DNA of 51,777 nt from Methanobacteriota archaeon (GTDB taxonomy: Archaea > Halobacteriota > Methanomicrobia > Methanomicrobiales > Methanospirillaceae): positions 1 through 51,777 of the forward strand of contig JAKPPV010000032.1 in the NCBI GenBank assembly GCA_029547145.1, written 5' to 3'. Position numbers and translations under genes: made by a program. Shown here piece after piece: positions 16,756 to 24,681 of this stretch. The notes under the pieces were generated by a model. It was not told the origin of the DNA, searched no databases, and saw only the letters and a list, made by a program, of their open reading frames with translations. The first letter of the stretch is position 1, and each line of letters starts with the position of its first letter.

Positions 16756-17783
16756 TCCGGGACGCGATCGCTACCGTCGTCGGAGGACGGGAGCTCCCGG
16801 AGGATCTGGCGGCCCGGGCGATGCGGAGCGTGGTGCGCGGGGAGGTGACGGACGGCCAGCTCGGCGGACTCCTCGCCGCCCTCCGTACCCGGGGGGAGAC
16901 TGCGTCCGAGATCGCCGCCTTCGCGCGTGTGATGGGGGAGGTCGCCCGCACCATACGGCTTCCCGTCCAGGGCCCGCTCGTCGACACCTGTGGTACCGGC
17001 GGGGACGGCTCGATGAGCTTCAATATCTCGACCGCCGCCGCCATCGTGGCCGCCGGCGCAGGAGTCCCCATCGCGAAGCACGGCAACCGGGCCGTCTCGT
17101 CCGGTTGCGGTTCCGCCGACGTCCTCGAGGCCCTCGGCGTCCGTCTCCCTCTCGCACCCGGTGACGAGGCAAGGGTGATGACCGAGGCGGGGATCGTCTT
17201 TCTCCATGCTCCGGCCCACCACCCCGCCATGCGGCACGCGGCCGGTGTCCGTCGGGAGATCGGGGTCCGGACCGTCTTCAACATCCTCGGGCCCCTCCTG
17301 AACCCGGCCCGGGCGGACGTGCAGCTCTTGGGGGTGTATGACCCCGCCCTCGTCCTCCCCGTGGCGGGAGCACTCGCCACGCTCGGTCGGGAGCGGGCGT
17401 GGGTCGTCCACGGGTCCGGGCTCGACGAGCTGACCACGACCGGTGAGAGCGTGGTCGCCTCACTCGACCGGGGGCGGATCGAGACCTTCTCGATCGCGCC
17501 AGAGGAGCTCGGGCTGTCCCGCGTGCCGGCAGTCGCCCTCAGGGGAGGGGGACCGGCGGAGAACGCCAGGATCGTCCTGGGGGTGCTCCAGGGGACTGAA
17601 GGGCCGGCACGGGACGTCGTGCTCCTCAACGCGGCCGCGGCGATCCTGCTCGGCGGCCGGGCCCGCGACCTCTCCGGCGGATTCTCCGCCGCGGAACGCG
17701 CCGTGGAGCGGGGGGCGGCACTCGAAAGGCTGGAACGACTGGTCCGCGCGACCGGAGGTATGCCATGTTTCTCGACGACGTGA
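16752..17783 (+). CDS. trpD: Anthranilate phosphoribosyltransferase
   Basis: 343 residues. It transfers phosphoribose from PRPP to anthranilate. Hallmarks are the glycine-rich PRPP loop DTCGTGGDGSMSFNIST, KHGNRAVSS, and the helical N-terminal domain of about 65 residues. The length fits the family (about 340). It starts at GTG 16752 overlapping the trpG stop (GTGA), and its 3' end overlaps trpC by 19 bases. Confidence 0.97.
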   Translation: MIRDAIATVVGGRELPEDLAARAMRSVVRGEVTDGQLGGLLAALRTRGETASEIAAFARVMGEVARTIRLPVQGPLVDTCGTGGDGSMSFNISTAAAIVAAGAGVPIAKHGNRAVSSGCGSADVLEALGVRLPLAPGDEARVMTEAGIVFLHAPAHHPAMRHAAGVRREIGVRTVFNILGPLLNPARADVQLLGVYDPALVLPVAGALATLGRERAWVVHGSGLDELTTTGESVVASLDRGRIETFSIAPEELGLSRVPAVALRGGGPAENARIVLGVLQGTEGPARDVVLLNAAAAILLGGRARDLSGGFSAAERAVERGAALERLERLVRATGGMPCFSTT

Positions 17784-18520
17784 TCCGGGCCGCCCGGGCG
17801 AGGAGCGCGACCCTCTCCGATCACCCGGGACCAGGAGCCGCTCCTCCGGTCCGATCGCTCGGTGATGCGATCCGGGCCGCCCCCACCCCCCCCGCGGTCA
17901 TCGCGGAGATCAAGCCGGCGTCGCCCACGCACGGCCGCATCCGGGACGTGCCCGACCACGGCGCCCTCGCCCGGGAGCTCGCCGCCGCCGGGGCGTGCGC
18001 TCTCTCGGTCCTGACCGAGCCGGCGTTCTTCGGTGGCGCTCCCGACCGGATCCGCGAGGTCCGGGCCGAAGTCGGCGTGCCGATCCTCCGCAAGGACTTC
18101 ATCGTCGACGAGCGGCAGCTCGCGGAGACGCGGACGCTCGGCGGCGACGCGGTCCTCCTGATCGCCCGGGTCCTCGGGGAACGGCTCGGGGAGTTCGTCG
18201 AGCGCTCCCTCGACCTCGGTCTCGAGCCGGTCGTGGAGGTCAGGACGGTGCGCGAGTCCGACCAGGCGCTCACCACCGACGCTTCCCTGATCGGCGTCAA
18301 TAACCGCGACCTCGAGACGCTCAAAGTCGATCTCTCGACCACGGCACGCCTGGGCCCGCGGCTCCGCGCGGAGGGGCGGACCGTGATCTCGATGAGCGGC
18401 GTCTCTTCCCGGGCCGATCTCGTCCGCCTCGCCCCCCATTGCGACGCGGTTCTGATCGGGACGACGCTGATGCGGGCCGAGTCGCCGGCCCGGACCCTCC
18501 GGGAGCTCTGTTCCGCATGA
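17765..18520 (+). CDS. trpC: Indole-3-glycerol phosphate synthase
   Basis: 251 residues, a (beta/alpha)8 barrel that closes the indole ring from CdRP. The catalytic and phosphate-binding segments are in order: [49 protein letters not shown] and SMSGV. It is a stand-alone enzyme, without the TrpF fusion seen in enterobacteria. The ATG at 17765 lies inside the trpD 3' end, and its stop overlaps the trpB start (ATGA at 18517). Confidence 0.96.
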   Translation: MFLDDVIRAARARSATLSDHPGPGAAPPVRSLGDAIRAAPTPPAVIAEIKPASPTHGRIRDVPDHGALARELAAAGACALSVLTEPAFFGGAPDRIREVRAEVGVPILRKDFIVDERQLAETRTLGGDAVLLIARVLGERLGEFVERSLDLGLEPVVEVRTVRESDQALTTDASLIGVNNRDLETLKVDLSTTARLGPRLRAEGRTVISMSGVSSRADLVRLAPHCDAVLIGTTLMRAESPARTLRELCSA

Positions 18521-19695
18521 GCCCCGACGGATGGTTCGGCTCGTTCGGGGGTCAGTACCTCCCCGAGTCGCTCATGGAGGCGGTGCTCGCCCTCGAGGCC
18601 GGGTACGCACGGTTCTGCGAGGACAGGGCGGCCCGCGGGGAGCTCGACCGGCTCCTTGCCGGGTTTGCCGGCCGTCCCACGCCGCTCACCTTCGCACCCC
18701 GGCTCTCGGAGGACCTGGGTTGTCGCGTCTATCTCAAGCGCGAGGACCTGCTCCACGGCGGGGCGCACAAACTGAACAATACGCTCGGACAGGCCCTCCT
18801 GGCACGGTATATGGGCCGGACACGGCTGATCGCGGAGACGGGCGCCGGCCAGCACGGGGTCGCGACCGCGATCGTGGGTGCGGCGCTCGGACTGCCGGTC
18901 GAAATCTACATGGGAGCGGCCGACATCGAGCGCCAGCGGCTCAACGTCTTCCGGATGGAGCTGCTCGGCGCCCGGGTACACCCGGTGGAGTCCGGTACCC
19001 GCACCCTGAAAGACGCGGTCAATGCCGCGCTCCGCGACTGGGCCGCCACATCAGAGAGCACGCACTATCTCCTCGGGACTGCCGCCGGCCCCCACCCGTA
19101 TCCGACGATGGTCCGGGACTTCCAGTCGGTGATCGGGACCGAACTGCGGGCCCAGTGCCTCGCGGCCGAAGGACGACTGCCGGACCTGCTGATCGCCTGC
19201 ATCGGTGGCGGCTCGAACGCGATCGGGACCTTCGCTCCGTCGCTCTCCGATCCATCCGTCCGGATGCTCGGCGTGGAGGCGGGAGGGGAGGGGCTCCAGA
19301 CCGGCCGTCACGGGGCGACCCTCTGCTGCGGGTCCCCGGGCGTGCTCCACGGTACCCTCTCCTACCTCCTCCAGGACCCGGAAGGGCAGGTCGCCGAAAC
19401 CCACTCCCTCGCGGCCGGACTCGATTACCCCGGCGTGGGGCCGGAGCTCACGGACCTCGTCCAGCGGGGCCGGATCGAGTGCACCGCCGTCACCGATGAC
19501 GATGCGGTCGATGCCCTCGGGTACCTCGCACGGCGCGAAGGCATCATCCCCGCGCTCGAGTCCGCGCATGCGGTCGCCGGGGCCCGGCAGCGCGCCGGCA
19601 GTCTCGACCGCGACGAGATCATGGTGATCACCCTCTCGGGCCGGGGGGACAAGGACATGCATGACCTGGCCCGGCGGCGCGGAGTGGCGGTATGA
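18517..19695 (+). CDS. trpB: Tryptophan synthase beta chain
   Basis: 392 residues, the common TrpB1 form. The PLP lysine is in [12 protein letters not shown], the phosphate-binding loop is GGGSNAIG, and the N-terminal [13 protein letters not shown] is typical of the form that pairs with TrpA. It condenses indole with serine. ATG 18517 overlaps the trpC stop, and an in-frame opening back to 18439 is only trpC shadow. The stop overlaps the trpA start. Confidence 0.97.
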   Translation: MSPDGWFGSFGGQYLPESLMEAVLALEAGYARFCEDRAARGELDRLLAGFAGRPTPLTFAPRLSEDLGCRVYLKREDLLHGGAHKLNNTLGQALLARYMGRTRLIAETGAGQHGVATAIVGAALGLPVEIYMGAADIERQRLNVFRMELLGARVHPVESGTRTLKDAVNAALRDWAATSESTHYLLGTAAGPHPYPTMVRDFQSVIGTELRAQCLAAEGRLPDLLIACIGGGSNAIGTFAPSLSDPSVRMLGVEAGGEGLQTGRHGATLCCGSPGVLHGTLSYLLQDPEGQVAETHSLAAGLDYPGVGPELTDLVQRGRIECTAVTDDDAVDALGYLARREGIIPALESAHAVAGARQRAGSLDRDEIMVITLSGRGDKDMHDLARRRGVAV

Positions 19696-20759
19696 GCCGC
19701 CTCTCGGGAGTCTTCCGGGACCGGAATCGTCCCCTGCTGGTGACGTTCGTCGTCGGAGGCGACCCCACCCCGGAGATATCGGTCCGGATCGCAGTGGCCC
19801 TGGCGGACGCCGGTGCCGACATCCTCGAGCTCGGTATGCCCTTCTCCGACCCCACCGGGGACGGACCGGTGATCGAACGCGCGGATACGAGGGCGCTCCG
19901 GGCCGGGATGACGCCGGTCCGGCTCCTCTCTCTCGTCCGGGAGGTCCGCCGCAGGACCACCGTGCCGATCGTCCTCCTCTGTTACTACAACAACCTCTTC
20001 CGCTACGGCCTGGAGGGCTTCTGCCGCGACGCAGCGGCGGCGGGGGTCGACGGGCTTCTCTGCGTCGACCTTCCGGTCGAGCAGGGCGGGGCGCTCCGAT
20101 CCGCCTGCCGGAAGGCGGGGATCGACCGGATCCTCGTGGCCGCTCCCTCGACCAGCGACCGCCGTCTCGCCCGGATCGGGCGCGAGTCAGAGGGTTTCGT
20201 CTATGCCGTCTCGACGATGGGCGTGACCGGGGTCCGGGACCATGTCCCCGTGACGATCGGTCCCCTCCTGGAGCGGCTCCACCGGGTGACCGGGCTCCCC
20301 GTGGCGGTCGGCTTCGGCGTGGGCACGCCGGAACAGGCCCGGGCGGTTGCCGGACTGGGTGCCGACGGCGTGATCGTCGGTTCCGCGCTCGTCGGCCTGA
20401 TCGAGACCCACCTCGCAGACGAGCGGGTGATGCTGGACGCCCTGGGTGCCAGGGTCCGCGCGATCAGAAGGGCACTGGAAGGGCTCCCACCGGGAGGCTC
20501 AGGGAATGCGAAACGAGAGGAGGAGACGGTCCTCACCGGGACCGAAGTAGTCCGGGAGACGGTCCACCTCGATGAAACCCAGTCCCCGGTAGAGGGCGAG
20601 GGCCGGTTCGTTGCTGGGCGAGACGGTCAGCCTGACGCACGCCGCACCGCCATCCCCGAGTCGGGCGATCGCCTCCCTGAGCAGGGCCCTGCCGTACCCC
20701 ATCCGGCGCCGGTCCTCGCGTACCCGCAGGCGGAGGATCCACCCGACGGAGGGGTCTGA
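19692..20759 (+). CDS. trpA: Tryptophan synthase alpha chain with an abnormal C-terminal extension
   Basis: The first about 267 residues are a complete TrpA barrel. They include [10 protein letters not shown], the catalytic Glu in [15 protein letters not shown], the Asp in [18 protein letters not shown] and [15 protein letters not shown], ending near IRRALEGLP (about 20495). It cleaves indole-glycerol phosphate to indole and glyceraldehyde-3-phosphate. The family is about 260-275 residues, but here no stop appears until 20757-20759, giving 355. The extra about 88 residues have no recognisable fold and lie exactly antisense to the GNAT gene. Either the normal stop was lost and the tail is tolerated, or a base error hides it. 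The tail is probably not functional. Confidence 0.9.
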   Translation: MSRLSGVFRDRNRPLLVTFVVGGDPTPEISVRIAVALADAGADILELGMPFSDPTGDGPVIERADTRALRAGMTPVRLLSLVREVRRRTTVPIVLLCYYNNLFRYGLEGFCRDAAAAGVDGLLCVDLPVEQGGALRSACRKAGIDRILVAAPSTSDRRLARIGRESEGFVYAVSTMGVTGVRDHVPVTIGPLLERLHRVTGLPVAVGFGVGTPEQARAVAGLGADGVIVGSALVGLIETHLADERVMLDALGARVRAIRRALEGLPPGGSGNAKREEETVLTGTEVVRETVHLDETQSPVEGEGRFVAGRDGQPDARRTAIPESGDRLPEQGPAVPHPAPVLAYPQAEDPPDGGV

Positions 20760-20948
20760 GGACGGCGCGGCGATCACGTAACCGGCCGGTCCGGTATCGT
20801 CTGCCGCGACGAGGAAGGTGCGGGGAAAGAGTTCCGCCGCCTGCCGGACCACGACGGCGGACGGGTACCCCGCCTCGCACCCGTTCCGCTCCATCGCCCA
20901 GACGCCGGAGAAGTCCTCATCCCGGTACGGGCGCACGATACAGTCCAT
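20499..20948 (-). CDS. GNAT-family N-acetyltransferase (RimI-like)
   Basis: 149 residues. The GNAT core has the strand-and-loop [21 protein letters not shown], which contains the acetyl-CoA motif R/Q-x-x-G-x-G/A as RRMGYG. Motif B is seen as [19 protein letters not shown]. The start MDCIVRPYRDEDFSGV at ATG 20948 is typical, and GAGAGG lies upstream. The substrate may be a protein N-terminus or a small molecule. It is convergent with trpA, whose open frame covers the last 261 bases of this gene on the other strand. Confidence 0.9.
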   Translation of the reverse strand: MDCIVRPYRDEDFSGVWAMERNGCEAGYPSAVVVRQAAELFPRTFLVAADDTGPAGYVIAAPSSDPSVGWILRLRVREDRRRMGYGRALLREAIARLGDGGAACVRLTVSPSNEPALALYRGLGFIEVDRLPDYFGPGEDRLLLSFRIP

Positions 20949-21134
20949 CGATCAGGTATCCTCTCCCCGGGAGTTAGAACCTGCCGGGCCACCCGGCGTT
21001 CCATCTCGATGATGGGGCGGACAGCCCCCTGCCCTGGCGGGGCTGCACCCGATCCGTGGGAGGAGCACCCCCCTGACCCGGCGGCAGCAAGCATTATCGT
21101 TCGCGACGCACTCCATCTCGTCCGGGGAAAGACG

Positions 21135-21770
21135 ATGACCTGCGAGAATGAGATCCGGGTGCTGACCGGACTGGCCGGAGAGGCGGGTGCGCTGGCCACC
21201 CCGATCAGGGCCCGTGACGTGGTGGTCGCCGACTGGGTCCGGTTCAAGTGCCGGTACGGATGCAAGGGGTACGCCAAGCACCTCTCCTGCCCACCCTACG
21301 CCCCCTCGCCGGCGGAGACACGCGCGATGCTGGCAGAGTACGAGATCGGGCTCCTCCTGCGGTTCGACGGGGTGCCGGGCCGTCCCTCGTTCGGCCCGGA
21401 CGAGATCCCGGACGACTTCCATATGTTCTACCGTGACCTGATCCTCTGGGTGAACACGACCGTCCACCGGCTCGAAAAGACCGCATTCTACGACGGGTTC
21501 TACAAGGCCTTCGGGTTCGGGGGGTATCCCTGCGCCTTCTGCGAGGAGTGCGTGGCCGAAGAGCAGCAGGGCGCCGTCGACGAGTCGTTCCGCCGGTGCT
21601 GCCGGCAGATGGACCGTGTCCGGCCATCCATGGAAGCGGCCGGGATGGACGTCTTCGCGACCGCCCGGAAGGTCGGCTGGGAACTCAGGACGCTCCCGGT
21701 AAAGAACCTGGAATACGGTCGGATCCTCCGGCCCGAGATCATCTCGATAGGTCTGGTCCTGCTCGAGTGA
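21135..21770 (+). CDS. DUF2284 cysteine-rich metal-binding protein
   Basis: 211 residues, Cys-rich. The cluster WVRFKCRYGCKGYAKHLSCPP and later YPCAFCEECVAEE plus RRCCRQM match DUF2284 predicted metal-binding proteins, common in methanogens and anaerobes. The Cys spacing suggests an Fe-S cluster or zinc site. The frame is open from 21009, but ATG 21135 has GGGGAAA about 5 bases ahead and the Cys-rich family starts here. A TATA-like CATTATCG is at about 21092-21099. The 3' end overlaps the convergent gene by 32 bases. Biochemical function is unknown. Confidence 0.85.
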   Translation: MTCENEIRVLTGLAGEAGALATPIRARDVVVADWVRFKCRYGCKGYAKHLSCPPYAPSPAETRAMLAEYEIGLLLRFDGVPGRPSFGPDEIPDDFHMFYRDLILWVNTTVHRLEKTAFYDGFYKAFGFGGYPCAFCEECVAEEQQGAVDESFRRCCRQMDRVRPSMEAAGMDVFATARKVGWELRTLPVKNLEYGRILRPEIISIGLVLLE

Positions 21771-22287
21771 CCGGCGGAGCCTGCGCTCCGGTTCGGAACG
21801 CCTGGAGGGCGACCGCAACCGAGAGCATGAGCACCGCGTCTTCACCCGGTGCCACCTCGACGCCGTAGCACTCGCGGACGGAGACGGGGCCTCGGGAGAT
21901 CCGGGCCGCCTCCATCCCGCCCCGGCGGATCGCGTACTCGCGGCCGATGATATCCCCGACCACCTCGAGGTCTCCCCCGGCGGAATCGACCCGGTACCGG
22001 GGTCGGAAGAGAGACGAGAGGGCCCGCCGGACGGTCGCCGTCGGGTACCCCGTGCGCTCGATCACCACCGTCTCGCGAAGGGCCGGCAGTGGCCTGCGGA
22101 TACGCGCCACCGTCTGGCCGGAGAGGTCACGGACGAGGAGGGTGGTCCTGAAGGCGAAGACACGGGTCTCCAGACGATAGACCGGCAGGCCTCCGGCATC
22201 CTCGATCGGGACCTCTTCCCCCGGGGCAGGGAGGCGCACGGGCACCCGGTACCGACGGACCCGGCCCGTCGCTGCATCGGGGCTCAT
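21739..22287 (-). CDS. LURP-one-related (LOR/DUF567-like) protein
   Basis: 182 residues. The pattern YRLETRVFAFRTTLLVRDLSGQTVARIRR, followed by a basic phosphate-binding-like segment and DLEVVGDIIGREYAIRRGGMEAARISR, corresponds to the tubby-like beta barrel of LOR proteins; VAPGEDAVLMLSVAVALQAF forms the closing C-terminal helix. Related domains are linked to membrane or phosphoinositide binding in eukaryotes; the prokaryotic role is unknown. ATG 22287 has GAGGGAG 2-3 bases ahead. The frame upstream is open but is a shadow of the preceding gene. It follows the archaemetzincin-like gene by 53 bases on the same strand, probably as an operon. Confidence 0.8.
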   Translation of the reverse strand: MSPDAATGRVRRYRVPVRLPAPGEEVPIEDAGGLPVYRLETRVFAFRTTLLVRDLSGQTVARIRRPLPALRETVVIERTGYPTATVRRALSSLFRPRYRVDSAGGDLEVVGDIIGREYAIRRGGMEAARISRGPVSVRECYGVEVAPGEDAVLMLSVAVALQAFRTGAQAPPVTRAGPDLSR

Positions 22288-22340
22288 CGCTCCCTCAAGG
22301 AGCGGAAGAGGAGAAAAATGCGTCGATCTGCCGGGCCGGA

Positions 22341-22781
22341 TCAGAGCCGGGAACGACACCCGGGGCAGAGCCTCTGGGTCTCTGCCCCGGGATGCATCGC
22401 GCAGTCCGGCTGATCGCAGGAGGCGAGGCCCAGCGTCGCGGCGATCGCCCGGACGCTCTCTCCGATCGTGCCGGGGCCGAGGGAGACCAGCAGGGGGGAT
22501 CCGCACCCGTACCCGGCGACCATCGAGCCGCCCCGGAGCCGGGCACGGGTCACCCCCACGATGCGGGTGCGGCAACCACACCCCCAGGTTGCGCCCAGGG
22601 CGGAGCAGACGGCCTGCAGGTCGAGCAGGTCGTCGTCCGTTCGCGAGGAGGCCGGGGGCACAAGAGGTTCCACGGTCCGAACCTCCCCGGAGAGGACGGC
22701 GGCGATCCGTTCGGCGAGCGCCTCCACCAGGGAGGGAGTGGGCACGGGTTCGACCGGGACGAGCAGGATACGGGGCGACAC
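22341..22781 (-). CDS. Archaemetzincin-like protein lacking the catalytic zinc motif
   Basis: About 146 residues. The start VSPRILLVPVEPVPTPSLVEALAERIAAVL, the middle RIVGVTRARL, and the tail SCDQPDCAMHPGAETQRLCPGC follow the layout of archaemetzincins, including the four structural Cys (C-x4-C ... C-x2-C). Archaemetzincins carry HExxHxxGxxHC at the active site; the aligned stretch here is VRAIAATLGLASC, so all three zinc His and the catalytic Glu are gone while the spacing to the Cys pair is kept. GTG 22781 with GGAT 5 bases ahead is preferred over the open frame to 22916. A non-enzymatic, perhaps peptide-binding, role is inferred. Confidence 0.72.
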   Translation of the reverse strand: MSPRILLVPVEPVPTPSLVEALAERIAAVLSGEVRTVEPLVPPASSRTDDDLLDLQAVCSALGATWGCGCRTRIVGVTRARLRGGSMVAGYGCGSPLLVSLGPGTIGESVRAIAATLGLASCDQPDCAMHPGAETQRLCPGCRSRL

Positions 22782-22876
22782 GACAGATCCTACTGTTCCG
22801 TCCACCGGTATCAAGGGTTCTGCCGGGGGAGACACGACGCGGGTTTGATAAAGGCCCGGTACCGAACACATTGTCG

Positions 22877-23125
22877 ATGCGCATGGTGCACGGTGAACCG
22901 GATCCGGGAGGCGCACGTGCCCGCGGAAAGATCGTCCATGATGGAAGGGAATTCACCCTCCTCCTTCATACCATCAACCCCCTTCCGACGACCGGCGGGG
23001 TCCCCTGGTGCACGGGGATCGCGTCACCGGAGAGGTGTACCCCGCTCGCCGGTTCCCGGATCCGACCCGTGGTTCCGGGAGGGGACCATCGTCCTGCGGC
23101 AGGCGGATCGGAGGAGGGGCCATGA
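22877..23125 (+). CDS. Small hypothetical protein coupled to a TPR membrane protein
   Basis: 82 residues beginning MRMVHGEPDPGG and containing the hydrophobic strand KIVHDGREFTLLLHTI. No family was recognised. Support for coding is positional: a TATA-like TTGATAAAGG (about 22849-22858) lies 25-28 bases before ATG 22877, and its TGA overlaps the next ATG (ATGA at 23122-23125) just behind a strong Shine-Dalgarno. The second half is Pro/Gly/Arg-rich and less convincing. ATG 22883 is an alternative start. It could be a leader ORF for the TPR gene. Confidence 0.45.
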   Translation: MRMVHGEPDPGGARARGKIVHDGREFTLLLHTINPLPTTGGVPWCTGIASPERCTPLAGSRIRPVVPGGDHRPAAGGSEEGP

Positions 23126-24675
23126 TCGCAGATCCACTCGCAACGATGCCGGAGACGGTCGACGGGGCCGGGGACCCCCAGGTGCGCGCGCTCGACGACC
23201 TCTTCCGGTACCAGGAACGGTACCTGGAGGACCTCGGGTTTGACGACCCCGTCGGGACCCTGGAGGAGACCTCCAACCGGCGGCGGGTCGCCGACCTCTG
23301 GCGGGCCCGCGAGCAGCGCACGTTTCCGAACCCGGGGGCCACGCACTCACTCGCGCTCCTCCTCTACTGGGAGGCCCGTGCATCCGGCCGGAGCGGGGCG
23401 CAGCTCCCGTCACCCCCGGACAGCACGGACCGCCTCTGGACGGGGGCACTCACGCGCTTTGCGGCCCTCTGCGCCTCCGACGCCTTCTGGATCGAGTGGG
23501 GGGTCCTCGCGGGCCGGATCGAGGAGGCACGGAGCGGCAGGCTCGGTGCCGCCCTGGCGGACCGCCTCTCCCGCGAACTCGAGACGATCGCCGCTCGCCT
23601 GACCGAAGGGGGGGACCACCCGGCGGCCGCACGGTTCGAGGAGCACCTCGCCCTCTTCCGTTCGGAGCTCGAGGCGGCCGGGAGCCTGCCGGCCCTCCGG
23701 ATCCTCTCGGGCCGGGGCCTCTCTCCGGCCGCGATCGTCGCCGGCCCCGTGCTGCTCGCCGAGGTGGGGATGCTCGAAAAGGTCCGCCAGGCGATCGCAC
23801 CGCAGCGACCCGATCTTCTGGACCTCTTCGACCCGCATGCCCGAATCCGGCGACTGGTCCGGGAGGAACGGTACGGTGCGGCGCTCCGGGCGATCGAGAG
23901 GATGGAACCGGCCGAACGGGAGGAGGCGGAGGTGAGCGCGCTCGAGGAGGTCGCGCTCCTCCGGGGCGCCGAGGAGGCCCTCCGGGCCGGGCGGATCGAG
24001 GACGCGGTCCGCCACTGGGAACGGGCGCTCCGCGCGGGCAGGCCTGTCGGCCCGATACGGGAGCAGATCGCCAGCCTTGTCACCCAGGAGGCCTCAGCGC
24101 TCCGGGCACGGGGTGAGCACGGGGCGGCGATCGGGCTGCTGGAGCGGGCCGGCACCCTCACGGAGGACCCGGCGATCACCCGCCTGCTGGGTGCCGCCCT
24201 CGTCGCCCGGGCGGGTGAGAGGCTCGACGGGGTCCAGCAGGGGGGCAGAGGACCGCTCGAGCCTGGCGACAGGCGGAAGGAGGTCGGGCTGGCGATCGTG
24301 GACCTGGAACGGGCCGTTGCGCTTCAGCCGGAAGACCGTGCGGCGAACGAGGCGCTCGAAAAGGCCCGTGGGTTGCTCCACGCTCTCGACGCCGGTGACC
24401 GGATGGAGACGGGCGCACGGGGCGAGGGCGACGCGGGGGAAGGGATCATCCCGCAGGCACCCGCCACCACCGGGGCCGGGCGTCCCGGTGCCGGCCATCG
24501 GCCCCTCTTCTATGTCGGGGCGGCCCTCTGGCTGGGGATCGCCCTCCTCGTCCTGGTCGCCTATCCCCTCGTCCTCCCACCGGCGCTCGGGACCACGGGT
24601 CTCCTGGTCGTTCTCGGGGTCGGTGCCGCCTGGGGGCTTGCACACCTGGGCGCGTTCCTGTTCCTCCGGGGCTGA
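23122..24675 (+). CDS. TPR-like repeat protein with C-terminal membrane hairpin
   Basis: 517 residues. The N-terminal part has a conserved-looking module (THSLALLLYWEARAS then a Trp-rich segment WTGALTRFAALCASDAFWIEWG) that resembles regions of bacterial J-domain-associated TPR proteins. It is followed by helical repeats rich in Ala, Leu, Arg and Glu to about residue 430, including EEALRAGRIEDAVRHWERAL. Two hydrophobic helices (about 457-480 and 488-512) end the protein, so it is membrane-anchored with its bulk probably in the cytoplasm. GGAGGAGGGG precedes ATG 23122, which overlaps the small upstream ORF. Function unknown; a scaffold is likely. Confidence 0.72.
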   Translation: MIADPLATMPETVDGAGDPQVRALDDLFRYQERYLEDLGFDDPVGTLEETSNRRRVADLWRAREQRTFPNPGATHSLALLLYWEARASGRSGAQLPSPPDSTDRLWTGALTRFAALCASDAFWIEWGVLAGRIEEARSGRLGAALADRLSRELETIAARLTEGGDHPAAARFEEHLALFRSELEAAGSLPALRILSGRGLSPAAIVAGPVLLAEVGMLEKVRQAIAPQRPDLLDLFDPHARIRRLVREERYGAALRAIERMEPAEREEAEVSALEEVALLRGAEEALRAGRIEDAVRHWERALRAGRPVGPIREQIASLVTQEASALRARGEHGAAIGLLERAGTLTEDPAITRLLGAALVARAGERLDGVQQGGRGPLEPGDRRKEVGLAIVDLERAVALQPEDRAANEALEKARGLLHALDAGDRMETGARGEGDAGEGIIPQAPATTGAGRPGAGHRPLFYVGAALWLGIALLVLVAYPLVLPPALGTTGLLVVLGVGAAWGLAHLGAFLFLRG

Positions 24676-24681
24676 GCGGGC

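Noticed and set aside
21022-21045. Hairpin CAGCCCC-N10-GGGGCTG
   Set aside because: GC-rich 7-base arms are expected by chance in this composition; no T tract or conserved context.
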